The notes: a model not told the origin generated them from the sequence alone. A DNA stretch of 64,000 bases from Pampus argenteus (GCA_036937835.1 CM072862.1:19870501-19934500); one strand, 5' to 3'; positions 34,301 to 45,800 are shown, counted from the first letter of the stretch. Numbers and translations are program-made.

Positions 34301-37300
34301 GTGTTGGATTGGAGTTTAAACATCTGTCCAAAATCAGGTGCCTATACAACAGTTTTGTTGCATTTAGGAGTATGTTAGGTTTAGTGCAAATGATGGGATG
34401 TAATAGTTTTGGAAATTAATATCACAATTAATTACTGTTAAGATATAAAATTAATTATTTGATTTAAAAAATGGATTAGTGTAAAAAAATATTTCTTCTA
34501 GCTACATAGATGTAAAGTGGTGTATCATTTAGCGTTTATCGTTTCTTATATATTCAAAAACAAATGTGTCAGATCCTGCACACACCCTTCTCCTTCACCT
34601 CCTTGTCAACACTCTCACCCAACCACATGCCTTATTTTCCCTTTATCTGCAATTTTCACATGGTGGCAGCTGATCTAACAATTCCCAGCCTTAATTACAT
34701 CTCCATCCCAGCAACGGTGGCCTTGGTGACTGCTGCCATGGTGACTAGCCAGTCTGTACAGGTGGAGTGGCCAGAATGTGGGCCTTGACTTCCTGATGGG
34801 AAGAGAGGAGAGAACAGAACAAATCCCCTCTTTATGAGCAGCACACACACACTTGCTACCAACAGCAGTGGGTAGTGTTTCGTACAAAAGTGCCCGATTT
34901 AGTGTGCGTGAGGGAGCAGAAGAAGAAGGATGAGATGGATTACAGGCACAATGGAGCTGTTGGGGACGGTTCAGTGTGGGCGACAGTAATACAGAGAGAT
35001 GACAATTAAGCATTATGTAGCAACATTGATCAGAGAGTGAACAGTGTGCTTGTAGGATTGTGTATTTGATTGGATTGAGGATAGAGTGTGCCTCACTTCT
35101 GCATTGGCTGCTATCATGAGACTAGCATCCATCCCAGAGGTTTGGACTGAAATCCCTAATTGTTGCTTTGGCATCCGGCATCAGTAGCTGGAAATCCCTC
35201 TAAGTCCTAGTGCTTTCCTAATGAGAGAGGCAGAGGCCTTATCAGGCCTGATGAGATAGAGGGGCTTTTAATTTACCATGAGGATGGGTGAGCAGCTGGG
35301 ATTATTAATAGTCTCTCTTAGCCTCACCACCCATCCCCTGGCACTGCTCCATGTCATTTATAAAGTGGTATGAGGAAGGCAGTAGGGTGTGGAGCCTGGT
35401 ACATGTAGATATGTCTTCAACTCATGAATTAGATTAACTCTAAACATTTGTTTTAATATAAATATATGAAGCATCATACCAAAATGACCTAAATATGCAT
35501 TTTTTTGCAGTCTTAATACTCCCCCTGGAACAAAGGTAAAGCTCCTTGGTACGGTCCAGGTTAAAAATGGTCTTTTGCTGCTAGATGACTCAAAAATCTC
35601 TGTCCTTGGAGGAGAGGTTGATCACATGGTGGAAAAATGGGAGCTGCAAAGGGTGAGTGTCGCTTTTGTAATGATGACTCAGCTTTTGCTATGTTGGTAA
35701 TCATTTTAAATCTGCGTTAAAGACCACTTCAAGTCTGTCATCACTGGGATTGTCTTTAAGAATGATCTCCCCTCCCTCTCCATTGCAGAGTCTGGCCAAA
35801 CACAGCAGGAATAACATCGGAGCAGAAGGTGGACCTCCTCCTTTTGTGCCATTTGGTCAGGTAATAGTAATTCAAAGTATAAAATAAATATCGGGAATAT
35901 AAATTAACAAAGTAGCAAAAATAATCAATGAAATGCAAGTTTATGGAAATGAGATTTCAGTAGTGATTTAAATATATGTCAGAGGTACTGTTGAATAACA
36001 ATAACCTCACAAATGTATTCTGAGTGCCAGACAGAAGCCTGGATCCAGGAGTGGCCTTGATGTCTCATTTCTTAGCAACATTTTCTCTGATGTTTTTGAA
36101 CTAATTGTGAAGGTCTTCATGCATCTTACAAACACATGACTGAATTTTGAATTTTCCCGTTGTTCTACCACACATATCGCAAACGGTGTACTGACAAATG
36201 ACAGATTACTTGCAAATATATGTGTTGTTCTATTACATTAGGTTGTTGTGGCAGTTGTCAGAAAAGAGGTGATTAAATGTTTAAAAGGTGGTGAGAAGGC
36301 TTATGTACATGATTTGAAATAATAATATGGATTTCTATCACAACGCGTAAAGAGTTTTCATCTATACATGATATACGATTTGAAAGGGATAACTGTTCAA
36401 TTCCAAGTAGCCTTCAGAAAGTATTAAACTTTATTTTTTGAGCTGTGCCACATCACCTCTATTTCTAGAAAATTAAATTGAGTAATGTCTCATTAGACAA
36501 GCATTCAGCCTGAGTCACTATGCCTTGGCAAGGTTCACAGCTAGAGATTGGGATACATCTGTATCAGCTTGATACTTGGATTTTGGGATTTTCACTCGCT
36601 CTTCAGTCTAGATTTACTAAAGCTTTGGTAAAGTTGGATGAGGAGCATTTGGGAATTATCGTTGAGCATTCTCTAGATTTTCAGTGGTTCTGTATTTCTA
36701 ATGCTGGGTCACTCCAGGACATAGTGTTGATTGGTGGTCTGCTTAGGTTTTTTTAAATACAGATATTACCCTCTTCCAAGGTAATTGGCACTTCGAAGAA
36801 TATTCTCTTCAAAATTGTGCCATTTCCTTGAATTCTCTGTTCTATCAGTCAGTTCCACATTTTGAATGTGAGATGATTTTGTCTCCTTTTTACCACATAA
36901 GTGAACATAAGTTAAGTCACTGATGCTTTTTAATGCATCTGAAGGTAGAATGAAGGTAGCACACAAATTATCACATGCATTAAAAAATCACAAAAATACC
37001 TTTGATCACTTAACATAAATAATGCTAAATCTACTAAGTGTAAAAACAGACCTGTCTAAAGTGTGGTCTGTGGATTATCGAGAGTAACGGGAACATAATT
37101 TCAGAAATGAAACGGTGCAGTTAAGGCTTTTTAACGTTTTTTAAAACGACAACTGTCCCCACCTATGAATTTGCTGAGGTGGTAGAGATCTCAAACTTGG
37201 TAAAATAAAACCTGTAGTATCTGCATATCTAGGTACCACCAGAAGTAAGAAAGATAATGTTTTGTTATTATAATTTGCCGTGAACTACAACATTTGACAT

Positions 37301-40300
37301 TAAAAAGCAATCAAAAGGTTTTCCATGTCTACATAATACTCCTGGTGCCATTCCTCCTTCTTCTGCTACCTAACAGGTTATCACGGTAATCTCTTCATCA
37401 GCTATCCTTTTTTTTTTTTTTTTTTCTTTTCTTCAGATAAATCACCTCTGGCTTTATAGATCTGCTGCTTATCTCTTACCATGCTGGGGTCACAGCAAAT
37501 GAAACAAAAAGATGATTAATCTGTTAAAGCACAGGTCACTGCTCCACTCAGTTTCTAACCTTTATGACTGAGTCATCACCTCCTGCAGTCATGAAACAGC
37601 TGCAAGAAGTGTTGAGTGTTTGTCTTGATTCCTCCCAACTCACTGTTGATGTTTTTGAAACTCAATAAAGTTCACAGGCACAAGCATCTTTTGAATTTGG
37701 GTTGCCATTGGTTGCTACAACAAAATATTTGAGTTAATAATTAAATATAACTTTAATACTGCAGTTGACCTCATTATAATTCCAATCAAAACCACCAAAT
37801 GTGGAAACATTTCAAGTGGAATAATGCTTCGAACATGGCTCTAAATGATTTTGGAGGATCTTTCAAAATATGTTCTTTCTTGTGCTGTTCTCTGCTCCCT
37901 ACAGAAGTGTGCAAGGAAGGAGGAAGTAGACAGTAGAGAACTAGATCAGAGGAAAACCCTCCAGACTCTCAATGTGGTCAAAAGCACTGATGAGAATGAT
38001 GAGTTTGAAAAGCAGCGAACAGCAGCTATTGCTGAGGTGGCCAAGACCAAAGAGGTATGTAAACCTTCATCATGCATATGTGTCTTCATTACTTTTTGAA
38101 GAAAAGGCTGTGTTAGATAGATTAATCCTGACACTAGAGGTCAGGCCCTATGAAATGAAAAAATACATTTTCAAGTTTTAATCATGTGTCCCTGTGTTAA
38201 TTGTTTACTTATCTCTTGTGATGTGCCAAATATATGTCATAAAGTCAGTATCAGCGTATGTTACCTCAAAATCCCTCTTTTCTCTTGAGTAGCTAGCCAC
38301 ACCATCATATAAAACCATACTTTACCATTTGTGGGTGACAGTACCTAACAGAGCAATATGGAGAGAGATGGGAAGAGAAGTGTGTTGATATCCGTGTTTA
38401 AGAACATTTTCACAACAATGTAGGTGAGGTTTAATTCATTCATCTCTCCCTCATCCTCCCGATCTAACAACAGGTTTGGGTTTGTGTGGCGCCGACAGTC
38501 CTGTAGCTCTGTAGGACTTTTTTTTTTGCCATTAAAATGCGAAGGATTTGATTTAAATTCCTCTTGTAATTGTACATCACTCAAATATTCTGTTTCACTG
38601 GGAAATATGTCACACTACAGAAGCTAAAGATGCTCTAACTTCTGTTTCGTGGGGCCTTTTAACCTGATCTCCTTTGACACTTTTAGTAACCCTTCAAAAA
38701 AATCTTGAAATCTCATTCAGTTTCATGTGGTAGCTTAATTGTGATGTGCACACCTGCATCCACATTAATCTTCAGGTTCTTTTCCTTGGTAGGGTCCTCG
38801 TACATTTGGTGGTGGAGGAAATGCTGGCAGTAATTTATCCAACGCTGCCTCTTCCTCTCGAAGCCGAGACTTGTACCAACAGAGGAGACGAGACGACAGG
38901 GTTGAAAGAACTGAAAGCAGACAAGATGGAAACTATCGAGAGTTGGTGAGAAGACTTATTTAGTTCAAACCTGTAAACCTGTTTAGTCTACTTAATATTA
39001 AGTTTTTTATGTGTTGAATGGATGATTGTATGTGCTGTTACTGAAGCATCCAATCGTTCTTATAGAGAAATTTGAAGGGTAGAACTTGTTGTCTTTGGTT
39101 TCTTTGGTCTGCCTTGAAGTCTTATTTCATGGCTCATGGAGCATTGATTATGATGTTGTTGAAGTCTAAATTAATTGGAGTCCTGGTCAGACATTCCAAT
39201 CAAGTGGCAGGCCATTAATTTGTCTAGTTTTGTTTTGCGAGCAGCCAATTTTTCTGGGCTGAACACATAAATAGGTTTAAACAGAATATTACAGTGTTTT
39301 GATTAGGAATGTGTTAATGCTGGTTTGAAACTTGAATACACACTAATCCGAAATAAAATGGAACGCAAAGTTATACCCACATCTTGCCAATTTTAAAAGA
39401 GGTTTGGAACATAGGTGCAATTCAACAGTTTAAGTGGTTAATGTGATTTATTTTGATACCAGCTTCCTATTTATTAGTATAAGTTAAATACAGTTAAATA
39501 GAAAAATGACACCTTTGCAGCAACCTTTACAAGTGCTATTTTACGATTAATTGACAAAACACAGCACCAACATCACACATTTTGTATTTTCAGTGTGAGC
39601 AAAATGCACATCAGACATCCTGGTAGTTGCCATTCTTCATGGATGAACATTATATACCTTCTTGATACAGTCTTTCTTTTTTTTTCCCTCATTACGTCCT
39701 CTGCACAGGTGGATGAACGTGCTCTGAGAGACATCATGGAGATGGGTTTTAACAGAGAGGCTGCTCGACAGGCTTTGATGGATAATAACAACAACCTTGA
39801 GGTGGCACTTAACAGCCTACTGACTGGACCTTCTATCAGCAGACCTGGCCCCATGGTAGCTGAATCCAACAAACTGCAGCCCAGAGGTACACACATACAC
39901 ACACTGTTGTTTTGTTTTGGGAAAAAAGGCCCAGTAGCCTGAAACATTTTGTGTTTCTACAGAATGAGCAGGCGATTGTTGGAGTGGAGTAGAGATCCTT
40001 TAATTGTAATGGAAAACACCTACAGCATAGTTAAAGGTCTGCATTGGTGGTTTTGCTTGTTTTAGTCCATTTACCACAAATTGCATATACACTTTACTGC
40101 CATCTATTTTCCCCAAACACACCATAAGGTTTCAGGTGGACATTCTTCTACTTTTACCTGCAGCTGATGTTTTGTATTTGTTTCAGTAATGAAAATCAAG
40201 TCTTACTTTTGTCTTATTTTTGGGTTCTTCTCAGCCAGAGGAAAGGGAAGAGGCAGGTCCAGAAATGAAGATGAGAATGAGGGAGCAGGGGGAAGGCCAT

Positions 40301-42490
40301 CTGGACCAAGCACTCTGTTTGACTTTCTGGAATCCAAGATGGGAGTTTTCTCCATTGATGGTGGGTGAAGTGGTCTTATCATTCTCAGTATCTCTCAAAT
40401 CTGTGTTCATCATGCTGTTACTGTTTATTAATTCTTCATTCATTATATGTAGAAGCACATGTTTTGTGTTTGACTAAACATTATATGTTTGAGTGTTTCC
40501 AGTAATTATATTTTGATCACTGTTCCCTTCATGTTTATGCATAACTGTGTGTGTGTCACATGGTAATGTGCTCTTGTGCTCAATATACCTTTTGTTTACA
40601 TAGTATAGTATATTAAAACATATATAAACATAGATAAATATATTTATCCTATTATTGTTTTGCTATAGTTATCCTTTTCTTTCTTTTTCCAGAGTCAAAG
40701 AGCCAGGCTCCACAGAGACATGAGAGCAAAGCGAATTTTCCCAAATCAGACTATAACTCCAAAGACGCATCTCAGACTAAGTTCTCCTCCCATAATGACC
40801 ATAGGCAACCAAGGAATGACAGACCACCTCGTTTCCACAGGGACACTGACTTTCCCAAACCAGGCCAGGAGCCTCTCTCTAACTGTACAACCTCCCAAAC
40901 ATCAGTGCAAGCTCAGCAGTGGAAGGGCCAAGAGAGATGGTCACATGGAACATCGGACAGATCGCAGAATGACAGGAGAGAGATGCAAGATGAGCAGATT
41001 TTTCCTCCTTCCTTCACAACCACTTTCACACGTTCCAAAGAACATCAGCAACAGACTGAGTTTAGTGGATCTTTCCACCAACGATCTAGAAATGGAGATG
41101 GTGGTGGTGGTGGTGGTGGGAACGTAGCTGGACCGTCTCACAGGAGAGCGGCAAAGGACAATCCACCCACATCTAAACCAACCAATTCTGCAGGCAATGA
41201 CCTGGATGGAAGAGGAAATAATAAGCGCACAGACAATAGAATTGAAGAGCCCAACAACAGCAGGAGAAAAGGGAAGACTGACCGGCCAGACAACCTTGAG
41301 CGGCAAAGGGATAACGGGCCACCAAACTTTATCTCTAGGGGAGGAAGCTCAGGGACGTCCCAGGAAGTGGGGTTGTCACAAGATTCTCGACTCTTAAAGG
41401 GGGATCCTTCTCATTTCCAAAATGGAGATTTGGAACACAGAAGAACTGGACCAATCAAGCCAACAAACCCCTTTGGTCCCACTAACAGGGAGCCTCCTAA
41501 GAGGAATATTTCAAATAATCCAGGACCTAAAAGAAGGCCAGGGCAAGGCAAAGGTCAAGGTCCTCGAGGCCCAGAGAGAAGTCATATTGTGGAACATGCC
41601 TGGAAACCTGGAGACCAGTGCCTGGCATTGTACTGGGAAGACAGTAAGGTATGTCATTACAACATTAGCAACAACATAGCTAACAGTTGATTGTTCAAAT
41701 ATGTTTGCATTCAACTTAATGTGTGTCATAAATGCACTATGTTGAGCACATGACTATTACACACTGAAGAACTGAGACATAAATTAGTGACAACATTAAA
41801 AATAACAACTCGGTGTGTTACAGTGACCATTCATTACCAAATGTTGTAGGATTGGGTCAAATGTTTTTTGCTGTGCCCGAGATCTTGTTTGATTCATTTT
41901 GTCTCAGTCAATGTTGATAGTGTCTCAGATTTGTTTGTCATGTAATTATCTGACATAAATATACCTTGTCTTGATATGTGGAAATGTTTGTATTAAAATA
42001 ATTAGATTTCAATTTGTTTCTGTGGCGGTGTGTTTTGCAAAGTTCTACCATGCCAGAATCGATGCTGTACATCCATCAGGCTCCACTGCCGTGGTCGTGT
42101 TTAGTGATTATGGAAACTGCGAAGAGGTCCTGCTGCATAACATCAAGCCTGTTGCTGCTGACGTCTTGGTAAGGAAAAACATGCATTGATAATATAATTT
42201 GCTATCATTCATTATTATTATTATTATTATTATCATCATTATTATTACTATTATACTGAAAACAATTAATTCATTAGTATTCAAGCAGGTTGAGGAACGG
42301 TGATGAAATATGAATGACATCTAATCTGATTACCCACAGTAACATCACAACCATATCAAATGTACAATGGCAGGAGGAAGATGATGGTTACTACGACAGT
42401 TCACTAGAGTTTCGCCGTGGGGGAGATGGACAGCCTCGACGCACGAGACCCACACAGCAGTATTACCAGCCACCCAGGGCACGAGATTGA
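31278..42490 (+). CDS. tdrd3: Tudor domain-containing protein 3, complete 13-exon gene
   Basis: Thirteen exons join without a frame break into 789 codons plus TGA: 31278-31315, 32226-32310, 33455-33520, 34177-34337, 35511-35652, 35789-35860, 37905-38054, 38793-38945, 39709-39886, 40235-40360, 40693-41648, 42043-42168, 42374-42490. Known role: TDRD3 reads asymmetric dimethyl-arginine on histones, RNA polymerase II and RNA-binding proteins, and scaffolds the TOP3B topoisomerase that resolves R-loops and acts on mRNPs, in nucleus and stress granules. Seen: RMI1-like/OB-fold region (about 1-165; WYLSDEG, KFLPSDINSG, LEGPCVLQ, MLRLQMTDGH, LGGEVDHMVEKWELQR), GGPPPFVPFGQ (178-188), a coiled block DEFEKQRTAAIAEVAK, UBA (291-329; MEMGFNREAARQALMDNNNN), FDFLESKMG (377-385), a disordered Arg/Gly/Ser-rich middle, Tudor (about 692-751; DYGN), and the EFRRGGDGQPRR...QPPRARD tail, equivalent to the exon-junction-complex/FMRP-contacting end. 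The start is supported by the in-phase first exon. Confidence 0.96.
32226..32310 (+). CDS. tdrd3: tdrd3 exon 2
   Basis: 85 nt: completes Trp, then YLSDEGITELKGSAEKTTHS and DIIRIALD. Acceptor catgttacag, donor gtaagt. Confidence 0.93.
33455..33520 (+). CDS. tdrd3: tdrd3 exon 3
   Basis: 22 codons: SDLRPIGRKFLPSDINSGRI then DK. Acceptor aatctcttgcag, donor gtgagt, phase 0. Confidence 0.95.
34177..34337 (+). CDS. tdrd3: tdrd3 exon 4
   Basis: 161 nt: LEGPCVLQVQKLRNISASKD, then APRMLRLQMTDGHTTCVGLE, to HLSKI. Acceptor catatggccag, donor gtgcct; ends two bases into a Ser codon. The internal Met of MLRLQMTDGH is the start of the mammalian short isoform. Confidence 0.95.
34338..35510. other. tdrd3 intron 4 with non-repetitive, GC-balanced block
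   Basis: 1.17 kb. From about 34560 to 35400 the composition is balanced and non-repetitive, containing homeodomain-like cores (ttaattacat, cctaattg, ttttaattta) and a GATA-like tgatgagataga. It could hold conserved non-coding elements. A 112-codon minus-strand frame (35013-34675) has no recognisable domain. Confidence 0.4.
35511..35652 (+). CDS. tdrd3: tdrd3 exon 5
   Basis: 142 nt: SLNTPPGTKVKLLGTVQVKN, then GLLLLDDSKISVLGGEVDHM to KWELQR; the OB-fold C-terminal half. Acceptor tttttttgcag, donor gtgagt. Confidence 0.96.
35789..35860 (+). CDS. tdrd3: tdrd3 exon 6
   Basis: 24 codons: SLAKHSRNNIGAEGGPPPFV then PFGQ. Acceptor tctccattgcag, donor gtaata. Separated from exon 5 by only 136 bp. Confidence 0.95.
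35861..37904. other. tdrd3 intron 6
   Basis: 2.04 kb, AT-rich, with an 18-T run near 37409. No repeat family or gene recognised. Confidence 0.6.
37905..38054 (+). CDS. tdrd3: tdrd3 exon 7
   Basis: 50 codons: KCARKEEVDSRELDQRKTLQ, later DENDEFEKQRTAAIAEVAKT then KE. Acceptor gctccctacag, donor gtatgt. The charged helical segment is conserved. Confidence 0.95.
38793..38945 (+). CDS. tdrd3: tdrd3 exon 8
   Basis: 51 codons: GPRTFGGGGNAGSNLSNAAS, then a Ser/Arg-rich stretch ending DGNYREL. Acceptor ttccttggtag, donor gtgaga. TFGGGG and YREL anchor it to TDRD3; the rest is fast-evolving. Confidence 0.92.
39709..39886 (+). CDS. tdrd3: tdrd3 exon 9 (UBA domain)
   Basis: 178 nt encoding the three-helix UBA: DERALRDIMEMGFNREAARQ, then ALMDNNNNLEVALNSLLTG. 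MGF loop and hydrophobic positions of a ubiquitin-binding UBA are present. Acceptor tcctctgcacag, donor gtacac; ends one base into a codon. Confidence 0.96.
40235..40360 (+). CDS. tdrd3: tdrd3 exon 10
   Basis: 126 nt: RGKGRGRSRNEDE, an Arg/Gly patch, followed by PSTLFDFLESKMGVFSID. Acceptor gttcttctcag, donor gtgggt. The FDFLESKMG motif is near invariant in TDRD3. Confidence 0.94.
40693..41648 (+). CDS. tdrd3: tdrd3 exon 11 (large disordered exon)
   Basis: 956 nt, 318 full codons, low-complexity Arg/Ser/Gln/Pro/Gly-rich, with a GGT-repeat poly-Gly (seven Gly, about 41099-41119). It ends in RRTGPIKPTNPFGPTN, NPGPKRRPGQGKGQG and the first Tudor strands HAWKPGDQCLALYWEDSK. Acceptor ctttttccag, donor gtatgt. 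Orthologues have one equivalent large exon. Confidence 0.94.
41099..41119 (+). repeat. tdrd3: (GGT)n repeat inside the tdrd3 coding exon 11
   Basis: Seven GGT/GGG triplets in frame encode consecutive glycines (DGGGGGGGN). Such coding triplet runs are prone to length polymorphism. Confidence 0.85.
42043..42168 (+). CDS. tdrd3: tdrd3 exon 12 (Tudor core)
   Basis: 42 codons: FYHARIDAVHPSGSTAVVVF, then SDYGNCEEVLLHNIKPVAAD to VL. Acceptor tgttttgcaaag, donor gtaagg, phase 0. Aromatics of the methyl-arginine cage (FY, DYGN) are retained; the residue after DYGN is Cys where mammals have Tyr. Confidence 0.95.
42210..42257. repeat. (ATT)n microsatellite, interrupted
   Basis: cattattattattattatta then tcatcattattattacta; in tdrd3 intron 12. 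Confidence 0.9.
42374..42490 (+). CDS. tdrd3: tdrd3 exon 13 (C-terminus, stop codon)
   Basis: 38 codons plus TGA: EEDDGYYDSSLEFRRGGDGQ then PRRTRPTQQYYQPPRARD. The acceptor is tacaatggcag, with almost no pyrimidine tract. The Trp/Glu junction of human TDRD3 is matched by Leu/Glu here, which supports this boundary. The tail is the conserved EJC-binding/FMRP-interacting end. Confidence 0.92.
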   Translation, partial: EEDDGYYDSSLEFRRGGDGQPRRTRPTQQYYQPPRARD

Positions 42491-42880
42491 TGTGTCTGCG
42501 TTTACACTGGCTGGTAAATTAATATGAAATTGCAGGGTTTTTTGGTATTTATTCAACTGTAAACAACAGTGTGTGTAAAATATGTAAACAATGCTCTCAG
42601 TAAAGTTCCTAATTATACTAAGAGTTTTTAATCATAACATTTCTCTGTTTATTGTGGTTGTAATATTGGAATGTTATGTAAAAAGTGAAAGTAGAGACTG
42701 TTCTGAGAATGAATTGACAATTGACACAAAATTCATTTTGTTGGCATTCCTGTAACCTTGTCTCTTGCATTTTTACTTATGTATAATACATAATCAAAAC
42801 AGCCACCTCCCACAACTAAAATATATTATTTTTATTGGGCAAATTGATTTCATACAATAAATAATTTCAACTTTATCTGG
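42491..42880 (+). other. tdrd3: tdrd3 3' untranslated region with polyadenylation signals
   Basis: Downstream of the TGA are an AGTAAA variant signal at 42599-42604 and a canonical AATAAA at 42856-42861. Either could set the 3' end, so the UTR is about 130 or 390 nt. AT-rich, no coding features. Confidence 0.5.
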
Positions 42881-45800
42881 TGGTTCAATGCATTGTGTAA
42901 ATATTATTTCACAAGGTCAGGTACAGTTGTAATGCCCAGATGCTATCAAAATGCCAACAAAGGTGCATTTTGTTCATTTGTTTCAATGATTGTCTCCCCT
43001 CCGTCTGTCAGTGTGCTTGCCCCACATCTATCCACGATAGAGATTATGTCACTTTCTGCAACAAATCAGAGTGCTTCCTGAACTTTTAAGCATCTGCATC
43101 ATCATCAGGCCATACAGAACTTTGAAAGGGCTTGGACCACATGCAAAATTAAAAAAAGAAAAACTGATATGAGCACCTGTTGTTAACAACATATCTACTG
43201 TATATGTTGTGATAATTTGTTAAATGGATGCGTTAAAAATAAACAAATATTATAGTATGTAGCAGATTTCTTGTTTGATGTGTTTTATTTTTATTTATCA
43301 AACTCAAATGATGAATAGACTGAAGCAGATCACAAAAAGAGACTTCCCAGGGGTTTTATTTTTTTCTAACTCATGACAGTAGAGATCAGTTACTCTACTG
43401 GATTTAGTTTTAGTTTAGCTCATATGCATGTATATATGGTAACTTCTTAAAACCTGCTCTACAGGACCTTATTGACCATTTCTTTTCCGTTTCTCTAGCT
43501 TAGCTCTGACATTTCTCCTTTATTGCTTAGGCAAAGGCATTACTAGTCGATAGCAAGCAGCTCAAACTCATTTGTCTTGTTCTCTGAAGCAAATCCAAAG
43601 GGTAAGACAATCTCTTCCCCCTGTAATAGAGATGGTTACACAGCAGAGATATCATTTTGCATGTTACAAAAGGGACTGTTCCTCAGGCATTGCACACACA
43701 CACACACACCACTGCTCTGACTGTTGGACTCATGCTGTGCTAGAGACAAGTTTTACACATCAAGAAATAATCTGTCTTGACTCCAATTTCACTCTTACCC
43801 ACAGTAGGAGACAAATGGACAATACACCAAGGGTTCAGTAGAGAGGTCAGTGTGCTATTCCGTATCACTGGTCCAAAGGATTTGCTTTATTTTCCAACTG
43901 AGGCGCCAAGTGGCCATAGATGAATAATTAATGCTTGGTAATATGGAAACCTATCCGTTTGGGAGGAACTGAAAGTAATGCTTTTGAAAGCATTCTCTGG
44001 GACTGACTATGACACGCTAGCCAGATAATCATAACTGATTGATTTTCAATCAGATAATCAAAAAAAAAAAAATAGGGGTGTTTTAGTTGAGAAAATGAGT
44101 CCATTTCATATGAAATATCTTTGTCCTTCTCAAACAGGTCACACACATTAAGCAGAAACTCAGTAAATGGCAGGTTATGTGTGCAAATCAGGGTTGTAAA
44201 CTGATTTCTATCTACCATGTAGATGGTCTCTCAGGTAGGACACATTTTATCTTTTTGTGAATGAACAATGAGCATTTATATTACCTTTATTACAGGTCTT
44301 TGCAGGGGGTTTCTGATAAAATGCTGTCCAAACCAATTTGCAGGTGTAGGCCATGACATTTATCAATCCACAAATAATATAGAATGCTTAAGATATGTTA
44401 CTAGTACATTATGAATGTGACATGCTGTACTAGTAACATATCACTCATAAAGGAAGAGTTAGACCCAAGAAAGTGAAAGCCAATGAAAGCTTACATCTGG
44501 TTTTGTTTATGTAACTGCAGAGTTGATGCAATCTTGTTGATGCTGTGATCAGAGTAAATCTAAAGTTCTGACCGCGTGTTTATTCTCTGACAGATAAACC
44601 CTGTACATTTGGATATGATCTCAATTATCCAATATTCTACAAATGATCTTTACATGAAATGATTTACTGTGGGAGTGCAATGTGTTGGGGCAGCAATTCA
44701 ACGTTTTAAATGTTTGTTTTTTTTCCATACAGGACTATGAGGTTTTATTGCTGTCAGCATTAGGTTGATTGTATTTCCATTTCCATTGGAGTATCACATT
44801 ATGGCGTGATGGCTTGGTTGTTAACACCGTCACCTCGCAACAAAAAGGCTGATATCTGGATAAACACGTTCTTCCTGCCGTCCAAAGGTGAAGTTTTGGC
44901 TGTAAACTCCATTGTTGTTGTGATTGTGTGTGTTTGTCCATGTTGCAACAGTGTGATGGACCCCTGACCTGTCCAGAAATAAAAACAAATCACTTAAGTC
45001 ATGAGTGCTAAAGAGATAATAGACGGCACATGATAATAGAAAAGCTGAGAAAGGACTATTGGTTGAGCTTTTGCTTCACTTAAGCAGAACGTTTAGACCT
45101 GTTTCTACCATGTTACAGTCCAGCAAGTCGCTACGATTCAATAGGATGGTTTGTAAAATCATAATATCTTATTGGACAAGTTTCAATAGCTGAAAACTAA
45201 AAACTGACTGGAATATGATGGTATATTAATCAGTTCTGCAGATGCATGATGATGTGGTTTGTAGTAGTAGGTCATTCTGGTATGTTCAACCAACATGTAG
45301 TTCAGCAATACTACAGAAAAATTTAAATTTTGGTGCAGAAACTGTGCATGTTTAAATCCAGTCAAAGGTTTGTGTACATCATCTTTGCTGTAGATATAGT
45401 ATACTTTATCTGATTTGATAAAATATACTATACCTGTATTTGTTGTTAATAATGTAAAAGCAATTATCAGTGTTTCAGCATTGAAAATAGGCCTTCTGGT
45501 TTCTGTGTTGCCCTTTGCAGCTCCGTCTCAGCCTTTACCATGCAACCTGATAACCTTCAGCAACAGGAGGAATGCTTTTCTCCCCTCAAGAGGGAACAAC
45601 CTCCTTTCCCACATTAACATCCCCTTTGCTCTGCCCCTTCGTTTCCCACCTGCCTACCTCTCCTCGTATCCCCATTCACAGCTGTTGGCCATTATCTTTC
45701 TGCTTACCTGACCCCTCACCCTCCATCTCTCCACCATGGTACCTTTGTGGCAGTGACATCTGAACCATGTGATCCTGTTTAATGCGTTCTTTCTTACATA

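Larger units (their letters stand above)
38055..40692. other. tdrd3 introns 7-10
   Basis: Introns of 738, 763, 348 and 332 bp around exons 8-10. AT-rich; nothing beyond splice signals was recognised. Confidence 0.6.
41649..42373. other. tdrd3 introns 11-12
   Basis: 394 and 205 bp on either side of exon 12. Intron 12 contains an ATT microsatellite and a second AG acceptor candidate (attacccacag) at 42338-42339, 34 bp upstream of the called one. Confidence 0.7.

Noticed and set aside
34675..35013. 112-codon minus-strand open frame in tdrd3 intron 4
   Set aside because: Lies antisense within an intron; no domain or splice support. The region is more likely non-coding.
40941..41306. 121-codon minus-strand frame antisense to tdrd3 exon 11
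   Set aside because: It is a shadow of the real coding exon; its low-complexity Thr run is the complement of the GGT repeat.
44392..44442. MicroRNA precursor
   Set aside because: The stem is only 17 bp, shorter than a usual pre-miRNA, and the flanks do not pair.
45415..45763. Pro/Leu/Ser-rich open frame in the intergenic gap
   Set aside because: Low-complexity pyrimidine-rich DNA; no start context, domain or splice evidence.
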